Below are positions 17,153 to 25,316 of a stretch of 64,000 nt of DNA, piece after piece (the first letter of the stretch is position 1; the number at the start of each line of letters is the position of its first letter). A program made the translations under genes and the position numbers. Below the pieces are notes generated by a model that was not told the origin of the DNA, did not search any database, and saw only the letters and a list, made by a program, of their open reading frames with translations. This DNA comes from Mesorhizobium sp. B2-4-3 (GTDB lineage: Bacteria > Pseudomonadota > Alphaproteobacteria > Rhizobiales > Rhizobiaceae): contig NZ_VFVL01000011.1 of NCBI RefSeq assembly GCF_006442815.1, positions 103,502 through 167,501 on the forward strand, given 5' to 3'.

Positions 17153-18151
17153 TCAGTCGCTGCGGCGGAAGTTGCGGACGCGGTCGAACAGCACCGCGAG
17201 GATGATCGCGCCGCCGATGAAAGTGCCTTGCCAGAAGGCGTTGATGCCAAGCAGGCCGAGGCTGTTGCGGATCACCTCGATCAGCGCGGCGCCGACGATG
17301 GCGCCGAGCGCGGTGCCGACTCCGCCGGCGAGATTGGCGCCGCCGATGACGGTGGCGGCAATCACCTGCAGCTCCATGCCGTTGCCGAGATTGGTGGTGA
17401 CGGCGCCCAGCCATCCGGTCTGGATGATGCCGGCAAGCCCCGCCGACAGCGCCGAGATCATGTAGACGACGACCTTGATCTGCTTGACGGGAACGCCGGT
17501 CAGCGTCGCCGCATGCTCATTGCCGCCGATGGCGAAGATGTGCCGGCCGAACTTGGTCCAGCGCAGGATGAAGCCGGTGATCAGCGCCAGGATGATCATG
17601 TAGAGCACCGGATTGGCGATGCCGAACACCCAGGCGCCGCCGCCGAGCGCCAGAAGCTTCTGATGGTCCGGTCCGAACTGGAACACCACCGTGTTGTTGG
17701 ATGCGACCATGGCCAGGCTGCGCGCCACCGACAGCATGCCGAGCGTGACCACGAAAGGCGGGAAGCCGAGATAGGCGATGAGCACGCCGTTGAAGGCGCC
17801 GACGACCAGCGCGGTGGCGATCGAGGCCAGGATGCCCACTTCGATCGAATAGCCGGCATGCATGGTGACGGCGAGCACCATCGAGGAAAGGCAGAGCACC
17901 GAGCCGACCGAAAGGTCGATCCCGCCGGTGATGATGACGAAGGTCATGCCGAGCGCCACGATAGCGGTGAAGGTGACGTTGCGCGTGATGTTGAAGATGT
18001 TCTTCGACGTGGCGAAGGAATCGGTGGCGACGGACAGGAACAGGCAGGCGAGGATGACCGCGATCACCACCCAGAAAGTCTGGTTGGCAAACAGCCGCGA
18101 CAGGAAGGTGTGCTGCTTCTGCGCGATCGTCTGATCAAGAGTGACTGCCAT
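17153..18151 (-). CDS. Sugar ABC transporter permease (system 2)
   Basis: A 332-residue permease of the ribose/fructose type with about 9-10 membrane segments. The start at 18151 is backed by AGGAAAGG upstream; a longer frame would add 17 polar residues. Family motifs are present: IVALGMTFVIITGGIDLSVGS near residue 65, GGNEHAATLTGVPV, and VIGGANLAGGVGTALGA. It is the only permease of system 2 and would act as a homodimer. It is expressed after the ATPase gene (43-base gap) and divergent from the binding protein at 19390. Confidence 0.92.
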   Translation of the reverse strand: MAVTLDQTIAQKQHTFLSRLFANQTFWVVIAVILACLFLSVATDSFATSKNIFNITRNVTFTAIVALGMTFVIITGGIDLSVGSVLCLSSMVLAVTMHAGYSIEVGILASIATALVVGAFNGVLIAYLGFPPFVVTLGMLSVARSLAMVASNNTVVFQFGPDHQKLLALGGGAWVFGIANPVLYMIILALITGFILRWTKFGRHIFAIGGNEHAATLTGVPVKQIKVVVYMISALSAGLAGIIQTGWLGAVTTNLGNGMELQVIAATVIGGANLAGGVGTALGAIVGAALIEVIRNSLGLLGINAFWQGTFIGGAIILAVLFDRVRNFRRSD

Positions 18152-18194
18152 TATCGACCTTTCCTGAGAGGCGGGGGCGTGAGGCTCCGCGCTA

Positions 18195-18938
18195 TCACGC
18201 AACCTGTTCGATGGCGCCGGTGATCAGCCCGGTGACTTCCTCGGGCGAGCTCGAGGCGATTTTCTTGTCGGCCACCTTCCGGCCGCGCCGCATGACTATG
18301 ACGCGGTCGGCGACGTCGAACACGTCGGGCATGCGGTGGCTGATCAGCACCACGGCAATGCCCTGGTCGCGCAGATGACGGATCAGGTTCAGCACTTCGG
18401 CGACCTGCCTAACCGAAATCGCCGCCGTCGGCTCATCCATCAGCACGATCTTGGCCTGGGACAGCATGGTGCGGGCGATCGCCACCGCCTGGCGCTGGCC
18501 GCCCGACATCTGCTTGACGAGGTCGCGCGGCCGCGTCTCGGATTTCAGCTCGGCAAAGAGCTGGCCGGCGCGCTTGTACATCGCGCCATAGTCGAGGATG
18601 CGAAGCGGACCAAAGCCGCGGCGCAGCTCGCGCCCGAGATAGACGTTGGCCGCGGCCGTCAGGTTGTTGCAGAGGGCGAGGTCCTGGTGGACGATCTCGA
18701 TGCCGTGCTGGCGCGCGTCCGCAGGCTTGTGCAGGACAAGGTCCTTGCCGTCCAGCCGCATGGTGCCGTGGCTCGGGTGGAAATTGCCGGCGATCATCTT
18801 CACCAGCGTCGACTTGCCAGCGCCGTTGTCGCCCATCAGGCCGACGACTTCACCAGCTTCCAGCGAAAACGAGACGTCGTTGACCGCCTGGATGGCACCG
18901 AAATGCTTCGAGATATTGGCGAGTTCGAGAACCGACAC
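18195..18938 (-). CDS. Sugar ABC transporter ATP-binding protein (single domain, FrcA-like, system 2)
   Basis: A 247-residue ATPase with one nucleotide-binding domain. Walker A is GDNGAGKSTLVKM near residue 36, the signature is MSGGQRQAVAIAR, and Walker B is IVLMDEPTAAISVRQ. Unlike the about 500-residue, two-domain ATPases of systems 1 and 3, this is the short form seen in the fructose transporter FrcABC of rhizobia, which acts as a homodimer. It is the first gene of the minus-strand pair, facing the divergent control region 18939-19389. Confidence 0.9.
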   Translation of the reverse strand: MSVLELANISKHFGAIQAVNDVSFSLEAGEVVGLMGDNGAGKSTLVKMIAGNFHPSHGTMRLDGKDLVLHKPADARQHGIEIVHQDLALCNNLTAAANVYLGRELRRGFGPLRILDYGAMYKRAGQLFAELKSETRPRDLVKQMSGGQRQAVAIARTMLSQAKIVLMDEPTAAISVRQVAEVLNLIRHLRDQGIAVVLISHRMPDVFDVADRVIVMRRGRKVADKKIASSSPEEVTGLITGAIEQVA

Positions 18939-19071
18939 CAGCCTTATGCCTCCCCATTTGCCGCGCAGCTATCGCCGACTTTTGCCGGCGCCGCTTGCGC
19001 CCTGCTCCGTCCATTTCCTCCCGAACGGCGCGTTCACGCATTTAGGCAAAAGCGGACAAGGGCGTCAATCA

Positions 19072-19084
19072 ATTGTCTGACGAT
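19072..19084. promoter_or_regulatory. Candidate GntR (FadR-type) operator 1
   Basis: ATTGTCTGACGAT fits the FadR-subfamily consensus TNGTNNNACNA and differs by one base from the perfect palindrome ATTGTCTGACAAT at 21514-21526. The likely binder is the GntR regulator encoded at 22558-23334. Confidence 0.6.
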
Positions 19085-19113
19085 TAATTTCGAGACTCGA
19101 CAAAAAATCGGTT

Positions 19114-19124
19114 TTGTAGGACAA
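19114..19124. promoter_or_regulatory. Candidate GntR (FadR-type) operator 2
   Basis: TTGTAGGACAA again fits TNGTNNNACNA. Its centre is about 41 bases from that of operator 1, close to four helical turns, which would allow two dimers on the same face of the DNA. Confidence 0.5.
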
Positions 19125-19276
19125 ATAGGAATTGACGCTGGCGAAAAGCCGATATTAGCTAAGTCTCGGAGGAAGACTTTGCCCATCGTCCGTCCATCCG
19201 ACGGGGGCGGGCAAATGGTTTGATGGTCAAGGGTCCGGCTGCGCCAGTATTCGGGCAAACGGATCGGCAAATGCTT

Positions 19277-19342
19277 ATCAGCCCGGCGCAGGATGCGAAC
19301 ATCATGAGATGCTCGTCATGGTTCTTATGCATCCGGGCTGAT
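19277..19342 (+). promoter_or_regulatory. Long structured leader hairpin upstream of the system 2 binding-protein gene
   Basis: A 66-base imperfect hairpin ending 47 bases before the start codon. Pairing runs in four consecutive blocks: ATCAGCCC with GGGCTGAT, GGATGC with GCATCC, GAAC with GTTC, and CATGA with TCATG. This gives 23 pairs around the loop GATGCTCG, with small internal bulges. No T tract follows, so it is not an ordinary terminator. It could be a leader RNA element, an mRNA stabiliser or a small RNA. I do not recognise a known riboswitch. Confidence 0.6.
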
Positions 19343-19389
19343 CAGTGTGGCGGGCACGCAGTGTCCGTCTGTTTCAAGGGAGGACTGAT

Positions 19390-20379
19390 ATGAGGAAAAC
19401 ACTTTTGCTTGCCGCCGTCGCCGCCATGGCGTTGGGCGCCGGGCCGGCTTTGGCCAAGAAACAGCTCGTCATCGTCGTGAAAGGTCTCGACAATCCGTTC
19501 TTCGAAGCCATCCATCAGGGCTGCGAGAAATGGAACAAGGAAAACGCCAGCTCGGAATATGAATGCTTCTACACCGGCCCGGCATCGACCTCTGACGAAG
19601 CCGGCGAGGCGCAGATCGTGCAGGATATGCTGAGCAAGCCCGACACGGTAGCGATGGCGATCTCGCCGTCGAACGCACCGCTGATCGCGCAGACGATCAA
19701 GAGCGCCAATCCGTCGATCCCGATCATGACGGTCGACGCCGACCTCGCCAAGGAAGACGCCGCCCTTCGCAAGACCTATCTCGGCACCGACAACTACCTG
19801 ATGGGCAAGAAGATCGGCGAATACATCAAGAAGGCCAAGCCGAATGGCGGCACGATCTGCACCATCGAGGGCAATCCGGCGGCCGACAACATCCTGCGCC
19901 GCGCGCAAGGCATGCGCGATGCGCTGACGGGGAAGGAAGGTCTTGCAGCGCTTGCCGGCGAGGGCGGCTGGACCGAAGCTCCCGGCTGCCCGGTGTTCAC
20001 CAATGACGATGGCGCCAAGGGCGTGCAGGCGATGACCGACATCCTCGCCGCCAACCCGAAGCTCGACGCCTTCGGCATCATGGGCGGCTGGCCGCTGTTC
20101 GGCGCACCGCAGCCCTATCGCGACCTGTTCAAGCCGATGGCCGACAAGATCGCCAAGAACGAGTTCGTCATCGGCGCAGCCGACACGATCGGCGACGAGG
20201 TGGCGATCGCCAAGGAAGGCCTGGTAACTGCGCTGGTCGGACAGCGGCCGTTCGAAATGGGCTATAAGGCGCCTTCGGTTATGCTCGACCTCGTCGGCAA
20301 CAAGAAGGTCGATGATCCGGTCTTCACCGGCCTCGACGAATGCACCAAGGAAACGGCCGACACCTGTATCCAGAGGTAG
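19390..20379 (+). CDS. Sugar ABC transporter substrate-binding protein (system 2)
   Basis: A 329-residue periplasmic binding protein of the ribose class. The signal peptide MRKTLLLAAVAAMALGAG ends near ALA-KKQ. The start has a strong GGGAGGA ribosome site. Mature protein landmarks are VIVVKGLDNPFFEAIHQGCEKW, MAISPSNAPLIAQTIK, and FGIMGGWPLFGAP where ligand-lobe residues usually lie. Four or more cysteines (GCEKW, YECFY, TICTIEG, PGCPVF, DECTKE) could form disulfides. It is divergent from its ATPase and permease genes and ends at a clear terminator. The ligand is unknown; the neighbouring oxidoreductases and GntR regulator suggest a sugar acid or polyol. Confidence 0.92.
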   Translation: MRKTLLLAAVAAMALGAGPALAKKQLVIVVKGLDNPFFEAIHQGCEKWNKENASSEYECFYTGPASTSDEAGEAQIVQDMLSKPDTVAMAISPSNAPLIAQTIKSANPSIPIMTVDADLAKEDAALRKTYLGTDNYLMGKKIGEYIKKAKPNGGTICTIEGNPAADNILRRAQGMRDALTGKEGLAALAGEGGWTEAPGCPVFTNDDGAKGVQAMTDILAANPKLDAFGIMGGWPLFGAPQPYRDLFKPMADKIAKNEFVIGAADTIGDEVAIAKEGLVTALVGQRPFEMGYKAPSVMLDLVGNKKVDDPVFTGLDECTKETADTCIQR

Positions 20380-20408
20380 GCGCTGGTCGTATCCGAAACC
20401 AATGTAAA

Positions 20409-20440
20409 AGGGGCGCCGCGAGGCGCCCCTGACTTTTTTC
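20409..20440 (+). terminator. Rho-independent terminator of the system 2 binding-protein gene
   Basis: Perfect 9-bp stem AGGGGCGCC / GGCGCCCCT with loop GCGA, then GACTTTTTTC. It lies between convergent genes, 30 bases after the binding-protein stop. It is the clearest intrinsic terminator in the window. Confidence 0.92.
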
Positions 20441-20473
20441 AAAGTTGCGTTCCTGACGAGGGGCGCTTTCGTT

Positions 20474-21412
20474 TCAGATCTTCTGCTTCACGCCGTCCTT
20501 CGACGGCATCAGGTCGACGCCATTGAGCTTGCCGATATGCGTGGCGAGCATCGGCACATACTGTTCCGTGGGGCCGGTGGCGAAGGCGGTCGCGAAGGAA
20601 TTCTTGGTCGCGTTGCCCAGAGGGTTGGCGATGCCGGCCGCGCCCGCCATCGATTCCAGATAGGTCAGGTCCTTGAAGGCGTTGGCGATGCTGAACTTGT
20701 GCGCGTCGCGGTCGCCTTCCAGCGTCCAGCGCATGAAGGTCTGGTAGAAGCCGCAATCCATGCGGCCGTTGCGGATGACGCTGTCGAAGCGCGGCGGCGA
20801 GATGCCGACCTTCTCGGCCAGCGCCAGCGCTTCCGAATAGATCGCGGCGTAGCCCAGCGAGATGAAGTTGTTGAGCAGCTTCATGCGGTGGCCGTCGCCG
20901 GTGTCGCCTATGTGGACGATGCGGCCGGCCCAGGTCTCGATCACCGGCTTCAGCCTTGCGAACACCGCGTCCGGCGCGCCGACCATGGCGTCGAGCGTGC
21001 CTTCCCATGCCTCCTTCGGCGTGCGGCTGAGCGGCGCATCGACATAGTCGACGCCGAGCGCCTCGAGTTCGGCGGCCAGGGCCACGGTCGAGACCGGATC
21101 GGAGGTCGAGCAATCGACGACGACCGAGCCTTGCTTCAGGCCCTCCTTCAGCCCGCCGGGGCCGCGGATGATCGCTTCCACCTCGCGCGAGCCGGTGACG
21201 CAGATGAAGACGACGTCGGAGGCAGCGGCCACCTCCTTGGATGTGGCCACTTCCTTGGCGCCGCGTCCCAAAAGGTCTTCCGCGGGCTTGCGGTTGTTGC
21301 GGCCGAGGAAGGCCAGCGGATAGCCCTTGTCGACGATGTTCTTGGCGATGCCGTGCCCCATCAGGCCTAGGCCGATGAAACCGATTTTCTCGCGGGCAGC
21401 GGTGGTACTCAT
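20474..21412 (-). CDS. NAD(P)-dependent oxidoreductase, 3-hydroxyisobutyrate dehydrogenase family
   Basis: A 312-residue beta-hydroxyacid dehydrogenase. The N-terminal Rossmann motif is KIGFIGLGLMGHGIAKN (9-25). The substrate-binding stretch is VDYVDAPLSRTPKEAWEGTL, and the catalytic lysine region is MKLLNNFISLGYAAIYSEAL. Relatives include tartronate semialdehyde reductase, 3-hydroxyisobutyrate dehydrogenase and L-threonate dehydrogenase; the exact substrate cannot be read from the sequence. It shares a 146-base divergent promoter region with the epimerase gene at 21559, with a perfect GntR-type palindrome between them, so both are probably controlled by the regulator at 22558. A role in breakdown of the system 2 substrate is inferred. 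Confidence 0.9.
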   Translation of the reverse strand: MSTTAAREKIGFIGLGLMGHGIAKNIVDKGYPLAFLGRNNRKPAEDLLGRGAKEVATSKEVAAASDVVFICVTGSREVEAIIRGPGGLKEGLKQGSVVVDCSTSDPVSTVALAAELEALGVDYVDAPLSRTPKEAWEGTLDAMVGAPDAVFARLKPVIETWAGRIVHIGDTGDGHRMKLLNNFISLGYAAIYSEALALAEKVGISPPRFDSVIRNGRMDCGFYQTFMRWTLEGDRDAHKFSIANAFKDLTYLESMAGAAGIANPLGNATKNSFATAFATGPTEQYVPMLATHIGKLNGVDLMPSKDGVKQKI

Positions 21413-21513
21413 GTCGTCTCTTCCCTGTCTTTCGTGGTGATGGGCCCGCGCGGCGGGCGATTGTCGAGAAGGTTTCCTCGGATCGCGGGTGGCGGGCGAT
21501 CACGGAATACCAT

Positions 21514-21526
21514 ATTGTCTGACAAT
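21514..21526. promoter_or_regulatory. Candidate GntR operator in the divergent oxidoreductase/epimerase promoter
   Basis: ATTGTCTGACAAT is a perfect palindrome around a central T and fits TNGTNNNACNA. It lies 32 bases before the epimerase ATG and about 100 bases before the oxidoreductase ATG. Nearly the same sequence occurs upstream of system 2 at 19072-19084. Confidence 0.68.
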
Positions 21527-21558
21527 ACACATAATTCCCTGATGTTGTGGAGGGCAAA

Positions 21559-22455
21559 ATGACGAAGCGGATCATGTTCACCGGCGGCAGCGGCAAGGCT
21601 GGCCGGCATGTCGTTCAGTATCTGGTCGAGCATGGCTGCCAGGTGCTCAACATCGACACCAAGCCGCTCGACAATCCGAAAGTGCGCACGCTGATCACCG
21701 ACATCACCGACAGCGGGCAGGTCTTCAACGCGCTGTCGAGCTATACGGGCCTGCACGAGTTCGATCCGTCGCTGAGAGCCCAGCCGGTCGACGCCGTGGT
21801 GCATTTCGCCGCAATCCCGCGCATCATGATCACGCCGGACAACGAGGTGTTCCGCATCAACGCGATGGGCACCTACAATGTCATCGAAGCGGCGGTGAAG
21901 CTTGGCATCCGCAAGGTGATCATCGCCTCCAGCGAGACGACCTATGGCCTGGTCTTCGCCAACGAGCCGCGCAATCCGACGCATTTCCCGCTCGACGAGG
22001 ATTATGACGTCGACCCGATGGACTCTTACGCGCTGTCGAAGATCGTCAACGAGAAGACGGCGCGGGCCTTCGCGCTGCGCAGCGGCGCCGACATCTATGC
22101 GCTGCGCATCGGCAACGTCATCGAACCGCATGAATATTCGCTGTTTCCGAAATGGTTCGCCGATCCCGGTTTCCGCAAGCGCATCGCCTGGAGCTACATC
22201 GACGCGCGCGATCTTGGCCAGATCACCTTGCGCGCCATCGAGAAGGACGGCCTGGGCTACCAGGTGTTTAACGCGGCCAATGACGACACCTCATCGGACC
22301 TGCCGACGGCGGAGCTCTTGAAGCGCTTTTATCCGGGCGTGCCGGTCAAGGCCGAGCTTGGCGAATATGAGACGCTGCTTTCAAACCGCAAGGCGCGCGA
22401 CGTGCTTGGTTTCCGGCCCGAGCACAGCTGGCGCAAATACGTCAAAACGGCATGA
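21559..22455 (+). CDS. NAD-dependent epimerase/dehydratase family protein
   Basis: A 298-residue extended short-chain dehydrogenase. The NAD loop is MFTGGSGKAGRHVV (6-19; GxxGxxG pattern), and the catalytic segment has SSETTYG followed by the YALSK motif (YxxxK). The start at 21559 follows GTGGAGGGC; an ATG four codons earlier is less well placed. The size and single-domain form fit sugar-acid or uronate dehydrogenase-like members as well as true epimerases, so the reaction is not assigned. It reads toward the GntR gene 102 bases downstream and probably forms an operon with it. Confidence 0.88.
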   Translation: MTKRIMFTGGSGKAGRHVVQYLVEHGCQVLNIDTKPLDNPKVRTLITDITDSGQVFNALSSYTGLHEFDPSLRAQPVDAVVHFAAIPRIMITPDNEVFRINAMGTYNVIEAAVKLGIRKVIIASSETTYGLVFANEPRNPTHFPLDEDYDVDPMDSYALSKIVNEKTARAFALRSGADIYALRIGNVIEPHEYSLFPKWFADPGFRKRIAWSYIDARDLGQITLRAIEKDGLGYQVFNAANDDTSSDLPTAELLKRFYPGVPVKAELGEYETLLSNRKARDVLGFRPEHSWRKYVKTA

Positions 22456-22557
22456 GGCGGCACCAAATGCCAGCTGATCTGTGCACATCCTCGCGCGTTA
22501 TGGCAAAGCGGGCCTGCCGTGCTTGACAGCTTCTGAAAACGGGATTTTCTGGACCAT

Positions 22558-23334
22558 ATGCGGGACGCGAAGCCGAACAACGAAAAAAAGCCGACGAAAA
22601 CGGCAGCTCCGGAGCGTCCGGCCGGCGTTCGCCGGGCCAACTCGGCACGCATTCCGGGCGCCAGCGTGCACACCTCCTTGGCCAGCGAGATCGGGCTGAG
22701 GATCGTGCGCGGCGATTATCCGCCGGGCACGATCCTGCCCAACGAAGCGAAATGGTCGGAGACCTTCGACGTCAGCCGCTCCGCGGTGCGCGAGGCGATC
22801 AAGATGCTGATGGCGAAAAGCCTGCTGGCCTCGCGGCCAAAGATCGGCAGCTGGGTCGAACCGAAGGAACGCTGGAACCTCCTCGACCGCGACGTGCTCG
22901 CCTGGTACGCGACCTCGCCGGACCGTGAGGTTTTCCTCAAGACCGTGCAGGAATTCCGCCATATCATCGAGCCGGAAGCCACCGCCTTCGCGGCGCTGCG
23001 GCGCACCGACGAGCAGATGGCCGAGATCAGCCAGGCCTGCCAGGAGATGGGCGAGGCGACCAACCTGCAAGAGCGGACGCGGGCCGACACGCGCTTCCAT
23101 CTCGCGATCCTCAGGGCCTCGGGCAACGACCTGCTGGTGCCGCTGGGGGTGCTGATCGAATCCGCCTTCGACCACCTCTTTGCCTACACGACGCGCGAAC
23201 TGGACGATTTGCACCATGCCCAAAAGCTGCATGAGGCGATCGAGAGGAGTATCCGCCTGCGAAGGCCGGATGCGGCGCGCAACGCGGTCCGAAAGCTGCT
23301 GGCGAATACCGACGAAGTGATCCAGTCGCGCTAA
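22558..23334 (+). CDS. FadR-subfamily GntR transcriptional regulator
   Basis: A 258-residue regulator. Residues about 40-110 are the winged helix-turn-helix (IVRGDYPPGTILPNEAKW, FDVSRSAVREAIKMLMAK, SRPKIGSWV). Residues about 120-250 are the FCD ligand domain with RHIIEPEATAFAAL, ADTRFHLAILRASGN and the histidine at LHEAIERS, the usual metal-binding Asp/His set. A basic 38-residue N-terminal tail precedes the DNA-binding domain. FadR-type regulators bind TNGTNNNACNA; three such sites lie upstream of the adjacent enzyme genes and of sugar system 2. It is therefore the likely repressor of both units, with a pathway acid as inducer. Confidence 0.92.
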   Translation: MRDAKPNNEKKPTKTAAPERPAGVRRANSARIPGASVHTSLASEIGLRIVRGDYPPGTILPNEAKWSETFDVSRSAVREAIKMLMAKSLLASRPKIGSWVEPKERWNLLDRDVLAWYATSPDREVFLKTVQEFRHIIEPEATAFAALRRTDEQMAEISQACQEMGEATNLQERTRADTRFHLAILRASGNDLLVPLGVLIESAFDHLFAYTTRELDDLHHAQKLHEAIERSIRLRRPDAARNAVRKLLANTDEVIQSR

Positions 23335-23345
23335 GGTCCATCGAT

Positions 23346-23463
23346 ATTCAGGTGAGGCCGGCTTGCGAATGGCGGCTTCCTGCGCTTCCGGTGCTCACGT
23401 ACTTTAAGTACGCTCCGCTCCGGTTCTCGGAATCCACCATTCTCAGCTCGGCCTGACCTGAAT
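23346..23463. repeat. Imperfect palindromic repeat (family D)
   Basis: About 118 bp. The left half begins ATTCAGGTGAGGCCGGCTTG and the right half ends with the near reverse complement CTCGGCCTGACCTGAAT. The centre is the 13-base palindrome GTACTTTAAGTAC-like core (ACGTACTTTAAGTACG). It fills the gap between the GntR gene and the DUF3175 gene, which converge on it, and may end transcription from both sides. I recall this type of element as common in Rhizobiales intergenic regions. Confidence 0.75.
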
Positions 23464-23488
23464 CTCGGCGGACCTCACGTTGCAGAAC

Positions 23489-23776
23489 TCAATCCTGCTT
23501 CTCGCGGCCGAAGGCGACGCGCAGCTCGTCCTTAGCCTTTTCCAGCACCCTCTTGCGCTCTTCGGGCAGGTTCCTGCCGGCACGGTTGATGTAGAAATTC
23601 AACATCGACATGGCGGACTGGAACGGCTCCGCCTTGCGGCGGTCGCTGTGCTCGGCCGAGCGCTTGAGCGATGCGGCGATCTTCTTGGCGTCGTCGGCTT
23701 CGAAGACGTGATCCTCGAGATCCATCGCATCGCTGTGCTCGGTCACGTCGGCCGACCATTTCTTCCTGGCGGTCAT
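23489..23776 (-). CDS. DUF3175 family protein
   Basis: A 95-residue protein with the layout I associate with DUF3175: KKWSADVTEHSDAMDLEDHVFE near the start, then IAASLKRSAEHSDRRKAEPF and SAMSMLNFYINRAGRNL. It is charged and probably helical, with no signal peptide or membrane segment. The ATG at 23776 has a good AAAGGAG ribosome site. Function is unknown. It is divergent from the MFS gene. Confidence 0.82.
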   Translation of the reverse strand: MTARKKWSADVTEHSDAMDLEDHVFEADDAKKIAASLKRSAEHSDRRKAEPFQSAMSMLNFYINRAGRNLPEERKRVLEKAKDELRVAFGREKQD

Positions 23777-23932
23777 GGCGAACTCCTTTCTTCAGGCAAA
23801 CTCCGTGAGGTGAGGAGGGTTCCCCGCTTCTGGAGCCACGGAATTGTGCGTCGTGGCGCTGCCAGGCCCGGGAAATGCGCCGATAGTGCGCTCAAACACG
23901 CGATCTCGAAGAAATCGCGAACAGGAGACGCC

Positions 23933-25165
23933 GTGACGACAGTTCCAGCAAACGCGGCAGACAGCGCCGGCATCGACAGCTTCTATGCATGGACGCGGCT
24001 TGGCATTTCCCTGCTGCTGGCGACAATCGGCGGCGTCGGCACCTGGGCGGTGGTCGTGGTCCTGCCCGCGGTGCAGGCCGAATTCGGCGTCGACCGTGCC
24101 GCCGCTTCGATGCCCTATACCGCGACCATGGTGGGCTTTGCCGCCGGCAACGCGCTGATCGGACGCGCCATTGATCGTTTCGGCTACTGGATACCCGCGC
24201 TCGCCGCTTCGCTCGCGCTTGGCGCGGGGTTTCTGCTGGCGTCGCTCGCCAATTCGATCCTGGGCGTCACGCTTGCCCAAGGCCTGCTGATCGGCGTCGG
24301 CTGTTCGGCGATCTTCGGGCCGCTGATCGCCGACGTCTCGCATTGGTTCAGCCGCCGCCGCGGCGTCGCCGTGACAGTGGCGGCGTCCGGCAACTATGTT
24401 GCCGGGGCGATCTGGCCGACGGTCATGCCCTATATGATGCAAGGCCATGGCTGGCGCTTCACTTATGCCGCGATCGGGGTCATCTGCCTCGTCACCATGG
24501 TGCCGCTGGTCCTGCTGCTGCGCCGGCGCGCGCCACATGAAGGGATTTCCGGCGCGCCGCGCGGCCGGCCGGTGCAGCCGATCTCGCTGTCGCCCTCGCA
24601 GTTGCAGATCCTGCTGGTGATTGCCGGCTTCGGCTGCTGCATGGCGATGTCGATGCCGCAGGTGCATATCGTCGCCTATTGCATGGATCTTGGCTACGGC
24701 GTCGCGCATGGCGCCGAGATGCTGTCGATCATGCTGGCGGCCGGCGTCATCAGCCGCATCGGATCGGGCTTCCTCGCCGACCGCATCGGCGCGGTGAAGA
24801 CGCTGCTGATCGGCTCGGCGCTGCAGTGCCTGTCGCTGCTCTTCTACATTCCCTTCGACGGGCTCGCCTCGCTCTATGTCGTCTCGCTGGTGTTCGGCCT
24901 TTCGCAAGGCGGCATCGTGCCTTGCTACGCCATCATCGTGCGCGACTATATGCCGGCAAAGGAAGCCGGCCAGCGCGTCGGCATCGTCCTGATGGCGACG
25001 ATTTTCGGCATGGCGGTGGGCGGCTGGATGTCGGGCTGGATCTACGATCTCACCGGTTCCTACGCTGCCGCCTTCCTGAACGGAATTGGCTGGAACCTCG
25101 TCAATCTCGGGGCCATCGCGCTGCTGATGTGGAAAGCCAACCGAAGCGCCGAGGCGATTGCCTGA
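23933..25165 (+). CDS. MFS transporter
   Basis: A 410-residue major facilitator with 12 predicted membrane segments. The GTG at 23933 is chosen because AGGAGA precedes it and the first helix follows soon after; the frame is open much further upstream but would overlap the DUF3175 gene antisense. The conserved loop motif occurs as GRAIDRFGYWIP between helices 2 and 3 and as GFLADRIGAVKTLL between helices 8 and 9. It is broadly like oxalate/formate-antiporter or monocarboxylate-type members. The substrate is unknown. It appears to be a single-gene unit ending before the LacI regulator. Confidence 0.88.
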   Translation: MTTVPANAADSAGIDSFYAWTRLGISLLLATIGGVGTWAVVVVLPAVQAEFGVDRAAASMPYTATMVGFAAGNALIGRAIDRFGYWIPALAASLALGAGFLLASLANSILGVTLAQGLLIGVGCSAIFGPLIADVSHWFSRRRGVAVTVAASGNYVAGAIWPTVMPYMMQGHGWRFTYAAIGVICLVTMVPLVLLLRRRAPHEGISGAPRGRPVQPISLSPSQLQILLVIAGFGCCMAMSMPQVHIVAYCMDLGYGVAHGAEMLSIMLAAGVISRIGSGFLADRIGAVKTLLIGSALQCLSLLFYIPFDGLASLYVVSLVFGLSQGGIVPCYAIIVRDYMPAKEAGQRVGIVLMATIFGMAVGGWMSGWIYDLTGSYAAAFLNGIGWNLVNLGAIALLMWKANRSAEAIA

Positions 25166-25316
25166 CGCGCCTCGGCTAACCGGACGCCGAAGCCGGGTTG
25201 CTTGACAACGGTTAACGCATGCGCGACCTCAATCGGCAGAGCTGACCTGGTGGCGCGATGACACGGACGCCGATCGTGATGTTGCGGCCGCGCGTCGAAG
25301 ACGGGGGGACAGGGCC

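Larger units (their letters stand above)
18939..19389. promoter_or_regulatory. Divergent control region of sugar system 2
   Basis: This 451-base gap has no gene. It holds two FadR/GntR-type palindromes (19072-19084 and 19114-19124), an AT-rich stretch 19060-19160 that is unusual for this window, and a large hairpin at 19277-19342. A possible -35 TTGACG at 19132-19137 precedes TATTAG at 19153-19158, with a spacer shorter than ideal. If transcription of the binding-protein gene starts near 19165, its leader would be over 200 bases long. Confidence 0.6.

Noticed and set aside
19277..19342. Intrinsic terminator or known riboswitch
   Set aside because: No T tract follows the hairpin on either strand, and I could not match it to a riboswitch class by conserved loops, so it is reported only as an unassigned structure.
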